Assembly (NCBI RefSeq): GCF_002102395.1
Contig: NZ_LQPZ01000028.1
Coordinates: 1 to 64,000, forward strand
Direction of reading: 5' to 3'
From: Mycolicibacillus trivialis
GTDB taxonomy: Bacteria; Actinomycetota; Actinomycetes; Mycobacteriales; Mycobacteriaceae
DNA: 64,000 bases
Position 1 is the first letter of the stretch; each line of letters opens with the position of its first letter. Under the pieces are notes generated by a model. It ran no database searches and was not told the origin of the DNA. It was given only the letters and a program-made list of their open reading frames with translations. Below, piece by piece: positions 1-8,000 of the stretch. The translations under genes and the position numbers were made by a program.

Positions 1-77
1 CTCATCATCGCAGCTCAGAGGGCACTTTCCTCGTCACGACACCCGACGACCAGCCAATTCGTCCGTGGATCGAGGCT

Positions 78-83
78 TAAGCT
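78..83 (+). promoter_or_regulatory. -10 element, leaderless sulfatase mRNA (predicted)
   Basis: TAAGCT fits the mycobacterial TANNNT -10 consensus and ends 7 bp before the ATG at 91. No Shine-Dalgarno sequence lies between, so transcription would begin at or next to the start codon. No clear -35 is visible. Confidence 0.45.
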
Positions 84-90
84 GACCGCC

Positions 91-1743
91 ATGACGAAGA
101 TCAGCCGGCGGACGCTGCTGGGTGGGGCGGCGGTGGCCGCCGGTGCGGCAGCCGTAGGGGTGGGCGGTTACGAACTGCTGCGCAGACCTGGCACCGACAC
201 CGCGAAACCCAACATTCTGGTCATCATCGTCGACCAGATGCGCGCCCCGCAGTGGTTCCCCGAACCCCGGGAGCTCAGCGCGCTCCTGCCCCGGCTCGGC
301 GGGCTGCAGCGGGAAAGCATCACGTTCGGCTCGCATTACAGCGCCTCGAGCATGTGCACGCCGTCCCGCGGCGTGATGACCACCGGGCTGTACTCGCATC
401 AGACCGGCTGTCTCTACACCGGCGAAGGGCCCATCGAATCGACCCTCGCGCCGCGGTTCCCGACCTGGGGCACGATGCTGCGCGAGGCCGGGTACCGCAC
501 CTGGTGGTGGGGGAAGTGGCACCTGGGCCACCACGCCGACACCACCCCCGACGGGCTGGACGCGCACGGTTTCGCCGGCGGCACCTACCCCTCACCCAAC
601 GGCGCACCCAACCAGGGGCTGGAGCAGGACCCCTCGATCGTCGAACAGTTCAACGGCTGGTTCGACGAGCACGCCGGCGACGGACCGTGGTGCACCACCG
701 TGTCCCTGGTCAACCCGCACGACATCTGTTGGTGGCCGAGAAGTCCGCTGCCCGACGATGTCCCACGCCGGTTCGATGCACGACCGGCCAACTTCGAAAC
801 CGCCGAGGATCTGCGCCGCCGGAACAAGCCGCAGCTGCAGATCGACTACATGAACTTCATGTCACCGGTGCTGACTGGGGAGATGTCCGACCCGGCGCTG
901 TGGGCCCGCTGCCTGGACATGTACCTGTGGCTCCAGCAGCAGGTGGACGACCAGATCGGCCGGGTGCTCGACACGGTAGCGGCGCGGCCCGACATCGACC
1001 GCGACACCATCGTGGTGTTCACCTCCGACCACGGTGAATACGCCGGCTCGCACGGCCTGCGCGGCAAGGGCGCCGCACTGTACGAGGAGAGCATCCGGGT
1101 GCCGCTGTACCTGCGCGACCCGTCAGGCCGTCTCACTCCGAACCCGGGCGAGACCCGCACCCAGCTCACCTCCAGCGTCGACTTGGCGCCGCTGATGCTG
1201 TCCATCGCCCACGGCGGGGACCGGTGGCGCTCGGATTCGCGGTACTCCTACCTGGCGGACCGTGCCGACCTCGCGGCCATCGCCGCCGACAGTGGGCATG
1301 CGGGCCGGCCGTGGATTGCGCACGCCACCGACGACATGTCGGTGGAGGAGTTCGTGACGCTGGCGAAATCGCCGGCCGCCAGAGAGATCTTCGGTGGCCT
1401 TCCCTCGCCGTCGGCGGAAATCCCGACGTCGGCGCCCAGCCACATCCTCGGCGTGCGCACGCCGGAGGCGAAGTTCGGCGTGTACTCCTACTGGAAACCC
1501 GGCAGCATGGACATCGACACCACGCGACCCATCGAACATGAACTGTACGACTACGGCGGGTCCGACGGGATCGCCGAGGTGGACAACCAGGCCGGCCACC
1601 ACCCACGCCAGGCCGAGTTGCAAGAGCTGCTCGACCACCAGGTGCTGCCGGAGTTGCGGGCGCCGCTGCCGGACTTCCTACACGAGGCCCAGGAGCAGGG
1701 CATGGCCGACATGGCGGAACTCACGAAGCGCCGGGCCGGCTGA
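91..1743 (+). CDS. Tat-exported type I sulfatase (formylglycine-dependent)
   Basis: 550 aa alkaline-phosphatase-superfamily sulfatase that should hydrolyse a sulfate ester outside the cytoplasm. The N-terminus carries a twin-arginine signal (SRRTLLGG, residues 5-12) followed by an Ala/Gly-rich hydrophobic stretch. Mature sequence starts with the metal-binding segment NILVIIVDQM (about 41-50). The sulfatase signature CTPSR is at about residue 89; its Cys is the residue converted to formylglycine. The second metal-site motif TSDHGEYAGSHG is in the middle of the protein. Substrate cannot be told from the sequence. The ATG at 91 was chosen because the Tat n-region follows at once and a -10 element lies 7 bp upstream. 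It stands alone; the next gene is convergent. Confidence 0.9.
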   Translation: MTKISRRTLLGGAAVAAGAAAVGVGGYELLRRPGTDTAKPNILVIIVDQMRAPQWFPEPRELSALLPRLGGLQRESITFGSHYSASSMCTPSRGVMTTGLYSHQTGCLYTGEGPIESTLAPRFPTWGTMLREAGYRTWWWGKWHLGHHADTTPDGLDAHGFAGGTYPSPNGAPNQGLEQDPSIVEQFNGWFDEHAGDGPWCTTVSLVNPHDICWWPRSPLPDDVPRRFDARPANFETAEDLRRRNKPQLQIDYMNFMSPVLTGEMSDPALWARCLDMYLWLQQQVDDQIGRVLDTVAARPDIDRDTIVVFTSDHGEYAGSHGLRGKGAALYEESIRVPLYLRDPSGRLTPNPGETRTQLTSSVDLAPLMLSIAHGGDRWRSDSRYSYLADRADLAAIAADSGHAGRPWIAHATDDMSVEEFVTLAKSPAAREIFGGLPSPSAEIPTSAPSHILGVRTPEAKFGVYSYWKPGSMDIDTTRPIEHELYDYGGSDGIAEVDNQAGHHPRQAELQELLDHQVLPELRAPLPDFLHEAQEQGMADMAELTKRRAG

Positions 1744-1775
1744 CGACGGGAGCCCGGACATGGCCCGAGACGTCC

Positions 1776-2525
1776 TCAGTCGGTGGGGACACCCAGGGCG
1801 GTCACCGCGAATCTCTCGACGTCGACCACATGGCCGCCGGTCCACGCGACCAGCGTGAGCGTTCCCGGCTGTGCCCCGCTGAACGTCACCGTCGCCGCCC
1901 ACCGGCTATGGTCGCCGCCGGCGGGTCGGCAGGAGAACTCCCCGAGGGGATCGGGTTGCGAAATTTGGCGCACCGCCAAGTGGATGCACTCGTCGACACC
2001 GGAGATCACCCCGCCTGCTTCGATGGGCGAGTCGGCGGTGCTGCCGTAGCCGGGGGAGTCCAAGGTCAGCACCGTGTCCTGGGTGCCGACAACCTCCCAC
2101 GGTGCGGCGGCGTCGCTGCCGAACCGGGCCAGGTGCACCGTGGCGGCCGTTGCGATGGCACCGCCGGGCACCGCGAAGCCGACCTCCACCCAGGCCTCGC
2201 GATCGTTGGTCCTGACCGCCTCGGCGTGATCGATCCCGGAAAAGCCCAGGTAGTCGCGGGTGAATCGGTGCGCGGTCGCTTCGGCGTCGGCGTGCCAGTC
2301 GTCGGCCGGCCCGTCGAGCAGCCATTGGTCGGCCTCCTCGTGCGACGCGAAGGGCCAGAGTGGCCGGTATTGGAGGGTATCGGGGCTCGCGGTGGGCGAG
2401 GTCGCCACCGCCGTCGTGGCGTTCGCCTCGGACAACGGTGTCGACTGGCACGCCGCCGCGGTGACGGTCAGGATCGCGGCACTGCCGAACGTCGCCGATG
2501 CGTGCCGCCAGGAGACCCGCCTCAT
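1776..2525 (-). CDS. putative lipoprotein, function unknown
   Basis: 249 aa. The start at 2525 (ATG) gives a normal lipoprotein signal peptide: basic RR near residue 2-3, a hydrophobic run, and lipobox TAAAC with Cys at about residue 26, followed by a Thr/Ser/Ala-rich linker typical of surface lipoproteins. An upstream in-frame start would add 37 residues ahead of the signal and is unlikely. The rest is a compact domain with a Cys near VDECIHL and another in FSCRPAGG that could form a disulfide. I do not recognise a family. Its stop is 32 bp from the convergent sulfatase stop. Confidence 0.7.
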   Translation of the reverse strand: MRRVSWRHASATFGSAAILTVTAAACQSTPLSEANATTAVATSPTASPDTLQYRPLWPFASHEEADQWLLDGPADDWHADAEATAHRFTRDYLGFSGIDHAEAVRTNDREAWVEVGFAVPGGAIATAATVHLARFGSDAAAPWEVVGTQDTVLTLDSPGYGSTADSPIEAGGVISGVDECIHLAVRQISQPDPLGEFSCRPAGGDHSRWAATVTFSGAQPGTLTLVAWTGGHVVDVERFAVTALGVPTD

Positions 2526-2814
2526 TGAGACGCCCACGCTTGAACCACCGGCATAGCCGCATGCTACGGCTTGGGCACGCCGCGCCACCGCGTTGCCGCC
2601 ACCCGAAACCCTCGTCGGCTCGGCGAGGTCAGGCACCCATATAGGGCATGTACATGTTCGGTTTGCTCCGCCACTTCAGAACGATAAGATCCCCACCTCC
2701 GGTGAGGAGGCTCCGCACCGGTTTTTCCGGCTGTTAACACCGCGATGACGCTGATGTAGCACCCGGTGGACACGGTAGTAGGGGAGTCGGCCCGTTCAAC
2801 AGAAAGGCCTCACC
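2526..2814. other. 289-bp intergenic region between lipoprotein gene and hmp
   Basis: Divergent intergenic region. It holds a 10-bp palindrome CATGTACATG (2647-2656), a hairpin with a T-run (2699-2726, listed separately) and presumably the promoters of both flanking genes. A short reading frame on the minus strand (2564-2773) has no recognisable start signal, signal peptide or domain and I do not call it. Confidence 0.5.
2699..2726 (+). terminator. Hairpin with T5 tract upstream of hmp (terminator or attenuator)
   Basis: Outer stem CCGGTG (2699-2704) pairs with CACCGG (2716-2721); an inner stem GGAG (2706-2709) pairs with CTCC (2711-2714); TTTTT follows at 2722-2726. This is the arrangement of an intrinsic terminator reading rightward. 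T-tracts are uncommon after mycobacterial hairpins. It lies 88 bp ahead of the hmp start, so it may attenuate an hmp leader transcript, or stop read-through toward hmp. Confidence 0.5.
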
Positions 2815-3984
2815 ATGCTCAGCCCCGAATCCGCCGCGGTCGTCAAGGAGACCTTGCCGACCGTCGGTGCGGCGATCGAACAGATCACCCGCCGTTTCTA
2901 CACGACGATGTTCGCCGACCACCCCGAACTCGAGCAGGACCTGTTCAACCAGAGCAACCAGGCTCGCGGCGACCAGCAACGGGCGCTGGCCGGTGCAATC
3001 GCCGCCTTCGCCGCGCTGCTGGTCGCCGACGACGCCCCACCGCCGGACAAGGTGCTGTCTCGCATCGCCAACAAGCACGCCTCGCTGGGGGTCACCGCCG
3101 ACCAGTACCGGATCGTGCACCACTACCTGTTCGCCGCGATCGGCGCCGTGCTCGGGGACACCGTCACCGACGAGATCGCCGCCGCTTGGGACGAGGTGTA
3201 TTGGCTGATGGCCAACTCCCTGATGGGCCGGGAGGCCGAGCTCTACGCGCAGGCGGGCGTGTTGCCCGGGCAGGTGTGGCGCCGTGCGCGGGTACTGGCC
3301 CGGACCCAGGAGTCACCGGACTGCATCGCGTTGACCCTGACCGGGGTGGACATCCCGCTGCCTGCTCACCGGCCCGGCCAGTACACCTCGGTCGGGGTGC
3401 ACCTGCCCACCGGGGCTCGTCAGATCCGCCAGTACAGCATCAGCGCCGGCGACGCTGGCCGCTGGCGGATCACCGTCAAAAAGGTCGACTCCGAACCCGG
3501 ATCGCCGATCGGCCAGGTGTCGAACTTCCTGCACAGCAACGTGTTCGAGGGTGATGTGCTCGACGTGTCGCCGCCGTTCGGCGACATCACCCTGACCCCG
3601 GAACCGGTGCCGGTGCTGCTGGTGTCGGCCGGGATCGGCTGCACCCCGATGATCGGGATGCTGCGCCACCTCGTCGACACCGGGGACCCCCGGCCGGTGT
3701 GGGTCGTGCACGCCGATCGGTCACGCGCCGCTCACCCGCACCGCAGTGAACTCGCCAACCTGGTCGAGCGCCTGCCCGAGGCGATCATGCGGACCTGGTA
3801 CTCCGAGATCGGGATGTCGACGGACCTGACCGAGATGGATCTGCCCGACGACGTGCAGGTGTATCTGTGCGGCCCGCTACCGTTCATGCAGGCGATGAAG
3901 GACCGACTGGTTCGGCGTGGGATCACCGCCGAGTCCATCCACTACGAGGTCTTCGGCCCGGACTTGTGGTTGCAGGTGGCTTGA
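2815..3984 (+). CDS. hmp: Flavohaemoglobin, nitric oxide dioxygenase
   Basis: 389 aa, full length for the family (E. coli Hmp 396). It oxidises NO to nitrate with O2 and NAD(P)H in the cytoplasm. Residues 1-138 form the globin: Tyr29 in RRFYTTMF is the distal B10 Tyr, a Gln follows near residue 49, and His88 in NKHASLG is the proximal haem ligand. The FAD domain has RPGQYTSV and RQYSIS; the NAD domain has VSAGIGCTPMIGML and ends with YLCGPLPFM. The ATG at 2815 has GAAAGG about 8 bp upstream. It stands alone; the next gene is convergent 31 bp away. An unusual T-tailed hairpin lies upstream and could be a control point. Confidence 0.93.
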   Translation: MLSPESAAVVKETLPTVGAAIEQITRRFYTTMFADHPELEQDLFNQSNQARGDQQRALAGAIAAFAALLVADDAPPPDKVLSRIANKHASLGVTADQYRIVHHYLFAAIGAVLGDTVTDEIAAAWDEVYWLMANSLMGREAELYAQAGVLPGQVWRRARVLARTQESPDCIALTLTGVDIPLPAHRPGQYTSVGVHLPTGARQIRQYSISAGDAGRWRITVKKVDSEPGSPIGQVSNFLHSNVFEGDVLDVSPPFGDITLTPEPVPVLLVSAGIGCTPMIGMLRHLVDTGDPRPVWVVHADRSRAAHPHRSELANLVERLPEAIMRTWYSEIGMSTDLTEMDLPDDVQVYLCGPLPFMQAMKDRLVRRGITAESIHYEVFGPDLWLQVA

Positions 3985-3988
3985 ACGT

Positions 3989-4003
3989 GCCGGCCGCACC
4001 GGC
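3989..4003. terminator. Short hairpin between convergent hmp and carotenoid oxygenase genes
   Basis: GCCGG (3989-3993) and CCGGC (3999-4003) form a 5-bp stem with a 5-nt loop in the 31-bp convergent gap. No T-tract. A bidirectional terminator is possible but weak. Confidence 0.25.
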
Positions 4004-4015
4004 TGATAGGGCAAC

Positions 4016-5533
4016 TCACCGTGGATGTGAGACGAAGTTACCGTGGAAGCCCTGCGGGATGTGGTGGGAAAGTCCGGCGGTGGCGATCGGGCCCCGAGTC
4101 AGGTCGGCCGCATCGAAGACCACCAGCCGTGAGGTGTGGCGGGCGGCTTGATATTCCACGGTGAGCAACCAACCATCGTCCTCGCGCACGGCGTCGGGCT
4201 TGGGCGTGAATACCGGCTCACAGAAACTATTGCCCGGGTCGGCGGCGGTAAACGTCGTCGCGGTGTTGTCGGACAGGTCCAGTTTGGTGACCGAGTCGTA
4301 GAAGGCCGCCAGGTTGAGCCGAGTGTTGAGATAGGCGTAGCGGTACGGTCGGCCCTCCAACCCGCCGTGGTGGCGAGGAAACTCACACGGACTGTCGTAC
4401 AACGGTTCACTGCTCACCCGACCGGCACCAGTCACCCGGAACCGGGTGAACACCGACGGGATGTCGTCGAGTCGGCTGGTGTGGAACCGTGCCAAGCGGT
4501 CCAACAGGCGGCCGTCTTCGTAGGTGATCGCGTCGATGACCACGTCGCCGCGGTCATCGAAAGCGTTGCTCAGATGGAATTGCAGAGTCGGCTCGCAGTC
4601 GATGCGACGGATCTTCCCCCCGTCCCGGGGGACCAGGATGATCACGCTGCCGCGGTCGGGCCGGTACCGCAGCGCGTCGCCGAGCGGCTTGAGGCCCAAC
4701 GCGACCGGTACCGCATCGGGGATGATCGGGGAGACCAGAAACACCAGATAGCGGTCGGTGAGAGCGAAATCGTGCACCATCGCCGTATAGGGCAGTGGCG
4801 CGGAACGGAAGTGGCGCAAGCGCCCGCGTGGATCGGTGCGGTAGATGCGCAGATGCGGGCGGGGGATGAACTCAACCCCGAAGTTGAACATCTCGCCGCT
4901 GCGCGAGCAGACGGAGGGGTGCGCGGAATAGGAGCCCATCCACCGCAGTTGCCCGCCGAACCGGCGTACCCCGAGGGTTTCCAGCGTTTGCGGGTCGATC
5001 TCGTGCGGCGGGCCGCCCTCCCACAGCGCATACAGTCGCCCGGCGTGCCCGACGACGTTGGTGTTGGCCAAGTTCGGTGGCATGCGACCGACGGTGGCCG
5101 GCCATCCGCCCGCGGCGGCGGTGCCCAGATGGCTGGTTCCGCTACGGCCGCGGAAGTGGCGGGTGCGCACGTAACGGTTGCGGTAGTGCACCCGTCCGCC
5201 GCGAAGGGTGAACGCGGAGAGCATGCCGTCTCCGTCGAAGAGGTGCCGCAGTGGTCGGCCGGTGTGATCCTGCCACCGGCCCGGGCCGTTGCGGTACAAC
5301 GTCCCGGACAACTCGGTCGGCATCGTTCCGTCGACCGCGGTGACGTCGTAGTCGTGTTCGGTGCATTGGGCCTCGCTCACCCCCAGACTGGCCAGATCGG
5401 GTGCGTCCAGCTCGGCGAGCCAGCGGTCGGCCTGCGCCCGCTCGCGGTTCGGCAGTGTGGCCAGATACTCCTGCAACCCCGGGAGGCGACTCAGGTCCGG
5501 TGGTGTGCCGGCCGGTGGTGACAGCGAAACCAT
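4016..5533 (-). CDS. Carotenoid cleavage oxygenase (RPE65/NCED family)
   Basis: 505 aa non-haem iron dioxygenase, normal family length, predicted to cleave a carotenoid, apocarotenoid or stilbene-like double bond. The four iron-binding histidines are identifiable: His205 (SYSAHPSVC), His254 (MVHDFALT), His320 (LQFHLSNAF) and His497 (GFHGNFV near the C-terminus). The N-terminal segment ELSGTLYRNGPGRW and the HLFDGDGMLSAF motif are typical. I chose the ATG at 5533 over a TTG 3 bp earlier because AGGAG sits 5 nt before it. It is divergent from a TetR gene at 5626, and a 7-bp-arm palindrome lies between them, so repression by that TetR is likely. The substrate is not evident. Confidence 0.9.
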   Translation of the reverse strand: MVSLSPPAGTPPDLSRLPGLQEYLATLPNRERAQADRWLAELDAPDLASLGVSEAQCTEHDYDVTAVDGTMPTELSGTLYRNGPGRWQDHTGRPLRHLFDGDGMLSAFTLRGGRVHYRNRYVRTRHFRGRSGTSHLGTAAAGGWPATVGRMPPNLANTNVVGHAGRLYALWEGGPPHEIDPQTLETLGVRRFGGQLRWMGSYSAHPSVCSRSGEMFNFGVEFIPRPHLRIYRTDPRGRLRHFRSAPLPYTAMVHDFALTDRYLVFLVSPIIPDAVPVALGLKPLGDALRYRPDRGSVIILVPRDGGKIRRIDCEPTLQFHLSNAFDDRGDVVIDAITYEDGRLLDRLARFHTSRLDDIPSVFTRFRVTGAGRVSSEPLYDSPCEFPRHHGGLEGRPYRYAYLNTRLNLAAFYDSVTKLDLSDNTATTFTAADPGNSFCEPVFTPKPDAVREDDGWLLTVEYQAARHTSRLVVFDAADLTRGPIATAGLSHHIPQGFHGNFVSHPR

Positions 5534-5546
5534 CAAAGCTCCTAAC

Positions 5547-5572
5547 TGAGACTGATTTGAAAACTAGTCTCA
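5547..5572. promoter_or_regulatory. Palindromic operator candidate (TetR)
   Basis: Perfect 7-bp inverted repeat TGAGACT (5547-5553) and AGTCTCA (5566-5572) with a 12-bp AT-richer spacer, 14 bp upstream of the carotenoid oxygenase ATG and 54 bp upstream of the divergent TetR start. Position and symmetry fit a TetR dimer site controlling both genes. Confidence 0.6.
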
Positions 5573-5625
5573 CTCGGTTGGTTCGTCAACGGCTCCGAGA
5601 CACGCCGGTGGGGTAAGAAGAGTCA

Positions 5626-6180
5626 GTGGCCGCGACGCGTTTCTCCGCTGAACTGATGCAGGCCGCCCTCGGGTTGATCGCTGAGCAGGGCATCGACGGG
5701 TTGACATTGCGCCAGGTGGCCGCACGGGCGGGGGTCTCCCGCGCCACCGCCTACCGGGAGTTCGGCGACAAGGACCGATTGGTCTCGGCGCTCGCCGAGC
5801 ACGAGATCCAGCAGATGATCGCGGCGGTCGTCGCCGCGATCGATCCGGCGGCCGATCCGGCTGACCGAATCGCCTCGGTGATGGTGACCGCGTTGCGGTA
5901 CCTGCGGGGCCACCGGGCCTTCATCTACGTCCGGGACAACGAACCGCACTGGCTGCTGCGTGCCATGTTGAAGATCGGCGACGACCGGATGGACCTGGTC
6001 CAGACCGTTTCCGGCGCGGTCGCCGTGACCATGCAGCACGACCCGCGGCTCGCGCTGCCGCCGGCTCAGGCTGCCGAATTCGTGGTGCGCACGGTGCTGT
6101 CGCACCTGCTCGTCGAGCGGAGTGCGCTGTCCGACCGGCAGATCGCCGAGGCGGTCGGCCGCGCGGTGCTGCGGCCGTGA
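5626..6180 (+). CDS. TetR-family transcriptional regulator
   Basis: 184 aa. The N-terminal helix-turn-helix is clear: LTLRQVAARAGVSRATAYREFGDKDRLVSAL at about residues 25-56, the usual TetR pattern. The C-terminal two thirds is a helical ligand-binding domain with no recognisable ligand signature. The start is a GTG at 5626 with AAGAAGAG-like purines 5-10 nt ahead. It is divergently placed from the carotenoid oxygenase gene with a palindrome between, so the simplest inference is a local repressor that responds to the oxygenase's substrate or product. Confidence 0.88.
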   Translation: MAATRFSAELMQAALGLIAEQGIDGLTLRQVAARAGVSRATAYREFGDKDRLVSALAEHEIQQMIAAVVAAIDPAADPADRIASVMVTALRYLRGHRAFIYVRDNEPHWLLRAMLKIGDDRMDLVQTVSGAVAVTMQHDPRLALPPAQAAEFVVRTVLSHLLVERSALSDRQIAEAVGRAVLRP

Positions 6181-6444
6181 ACGGCGCCGTCTCGGCGACC
6201 GCCGACGCGGCGATAATTCACAGGAAACGTACAGTTTGTGGGTACCCGCCCGAGGCGGCGGAGACTGCCCGGGATCCGATTGCCGGCGGGGTTACTCTGC
6301 AAGGTCCAGATCGTTTGCCGCCGAGTTGAACTCGAGATCATCCCACCGCCAAATGCGGTCGGAGAGCGGTCGGCGGGACACACGACGAACTCCTGTTAGC
6401 TGCGGGTTCGACAGCGGGGCAGCGCGACCAGCAAAATTGCCGGA
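6181..6444. other. Intergenic region ahead of pitA
   Basis: 264 bp without a credible gene. A TACTCT hexamer (6293-6298) could be a -10 element, but no matched -35 or long palindrome was found. A Pho-type regulator site is plausible ahead of a phosphate transporter but I could not identify one. Confidence 0.4.
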
Positions 6445-7659
6445 GTGCACTTAGAGTTATTCCTCTTGATCGTGGTGGTGGTCACCGCGCTCGGATTCGA
6501 TTTCACCAACGGCTTTCACGACACCGGCAACGCCACCGCGACCGCGATCGCCAGCGGCGCGCTCAAGCCGAAAACCGCGGTGACACTGTGCGCGTCGCTG
6601 AACCTCCTCGGGGCCTTCATGTCGACCCAGGTGGCCGCGACCATAGCCAAAGACCTCGTCGTCACCCACCTGGTGACCCTGGAGATGATGTTCGCCGGAC
6701 TGATCGGAGGCATCGTCTGGAATCTGCTGACCTGGCTGTTCGGGATTCCGTCGAGTTCCTCGCACGCTCTGATCGGCGGGGTGGTCGGGGCGATGATCGT
6801 GGCTGCCGGGGCCCGCGGAGTGCTCTGGGGCGGGGTCGTCGCCAAGGTGATGGTGCCCGCGGTGGTCGCGGTCATCGCGGCCATGGTGATCGGAACGGTC
6901 GCCACCGCATCGGTTTACCGACTCATCGGTGGGCTGTCGCGTACCCGCACGCTACGCGAGTTCCGGCGCGGCCAGGTGTGCTCGACGGCCCTGATATCGC
7001 TGGCCCACGGCACCAACGACGCCCAAAAGACCATGGGTGTCATCTTCTTGGCGCTGATCTCCTATGGTGCGGCAAGTAAAACCCAGGTGCTGCCGCCCCT
7101 GTGGGTCATCGTCTCGTGTGCGCTGGCCATGGCGGCCGGCACCTACCTCGGCGGCTGGCGGGTGATCCGCACGCTCGGTAAGGGCCTGGTGGACGTCGAA
7201 TCCCCACAGGGCATGGCCGCGGAGACCTCGTCGGCCTCCGTCATCTTGTTGTCCAGCCACTTCGGTTACACCTTGTCGACGACCCAGGTGGTGACCGGGT
7301 CGGTGCTGGGCGCGGGTCTCGGAAAGCCCGGCGCCGAGGTCCGTTGGCAGGTCGTCCGCCGGATGGCTGTCGCCTGGCTGATCACCCTGCCGCTGGCCGG
7401 GGCCGTCGGCGCCGGCAGCTACCGGCTGATCCACACCATCGGCGGTATCGGCGGTGTGGCGGCCGGACTCGGCCTGCTGGCGGGGGTGACGACGCTGATC
7501 TGGCTCAAGTCCCGAAAGGTCCGCGTCGATCACACCAATGTCACCGCCGACTGGTGCGACGGTCTGACCGGCGGCCTGGACGTCTCCGCCGAACCGGAAA
7601 CGGGTCTGGGCCGACCGGCGGTCGAACCCGTCACCGCGTTGGAAGGCGGAGAACGATGA
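6445..7659 (+). CDS. pitA: Inorganic phosphate transporter, PiT family
   Basis: 404 aa polytopic membrane protein that imports phosphate, probably as a metal-phosphate complex driven by the proton gradient. Both halves carry the PiT repeat signature: GFHDTGNA near residue 24 and AHGTNDAQKT near residue 190, embedded in about ten hydrophobic segments. It aligns closely over its length with my recollection of M. tuberculosis PitA (Rv0545c), including the C-terminal DHTNVTADW. That alignment supports the GTG at 6445, although no good Shine-Dalgarno precedes it. Its stop overlaps the ATG of the next small membrane-protein gene (ATGA), so the two are translationally coupled. Confidence 0.9.
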   Translation: MHLELFLLIVVVVTALGFDFTNGFHDTGNATATAIASGALKPKTAVTLCASLNLLGAFMSTQVAATIAKDLVVTHLVTLEMMFAGLIGGIVWNLLTWLFGIPSSSSHALIGGVVGAMIVAAGARGVLWGGVVAKVMVPAVVAVIAAMVIGTVATASVYRLIGGLSRTRTLREFRRGQVCSTALISLAHGTNDAQKTMGVIFLALISYGAASKTQVLPPLWVIVSCALAMAAGTYLGGWRVIRTLGKGLVDVESPQGMAAETSSASVILLSSHFGYTLSTTQVVTGSVLGAGLGKPGAEVRWQVVRRMAVAWLITLPLAGAVGAGSYRLIHTIGGIGGVAAGLGLLAGVTTLIWLKSRKVRVDHTNVTADWCDGLTGGLDVSAEPETGLGRPAVEPVTALEGGER

Positions 7660-7958
7660 CGGGCTGGTTCGATTACGCCGCCACTGCGAAGATCTTGTTC
7701 TTCGGCCTGGTCGCGGGAGCCGCCCTGCCGGCGCTCTTCGCGGTCGCGGTGCGGCTGGGCCCGGCCGGCGACGGTGCTGTCGGCGTACCGGTCGAACGCA
7801 GCCGGCGTCAGCGCATGCTGCGCTGGATGATCTTCGCGCTACTGCTCGTCATCGTGATCGCCGGGATCTTGTTCATCGCCCGAGACTTCATCGAGCACAG
7901 GATCGGCTGGCAGTGGGATGACTGGGACGATTGGGACGATCTTTTCGATCTGGACTGA
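7656..7958 (+). CDS. Small membrane protein with acidic Trp-Asp tail, PitA partner (Rv0544c-like)
   Basis: 100 aa starting at the ATG that overlaps the pitA stop by 4 nt. Two predicted transmembrane helices (about residues 13-33 and 56-75) flank a short basic loop containing RSRRQR. After the second helix comes a striking acidic and aromatic tail in which the unit WDD is repeated three times, ending LFDLD. The same pairing exists in M. tuberculosis (pitA-Rv0544c). Function is unknown; the coupling suggests an accessory role in phosphate transport, and the acidic tail could bind metal or a partner. Both are inference. Confidence 0.8.
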   Translation: MTGWFDYAATAKILFFGLVAGAALPALFAVAVRLGPAGDGAVGVPVERSRRQRMLRWMIFALLLVIVIAGILFIARDFIEHRIGWQWDDWDDWDDLFDLD

Positions 7959-7988
7959 CGGCCGCGACAGTCGGCCTGCGGGGCTACC

Positions 7989-7994
7989 TATCAT
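7989..7994 (+). promoter_or_regulatory. -10 element, leaderless mRNA of the adenylate-forming enzyme (predicted)
   Basis: TATCAT ends 6 bp before the ATG at 8001 with no ribosome-binding site between. This favours ATG 8001 over the GTG at 7998. Confidence 0.45.
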
Positions 7995-8000
7995 GCGGTG

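Noticed and set aside
2564..2773. 69-codon minus-strand frame upstream of the lipoprotein gene
   Set aside because: No ribosome-binding site or recognisable domain; lies in the shared regulatory region of two genes.
4136..5521. A 461-codon open frame opposite the carotenoid oxygenase
   Set aside because: Same composition artefact; the oxygenase frame has all four iron histidines.
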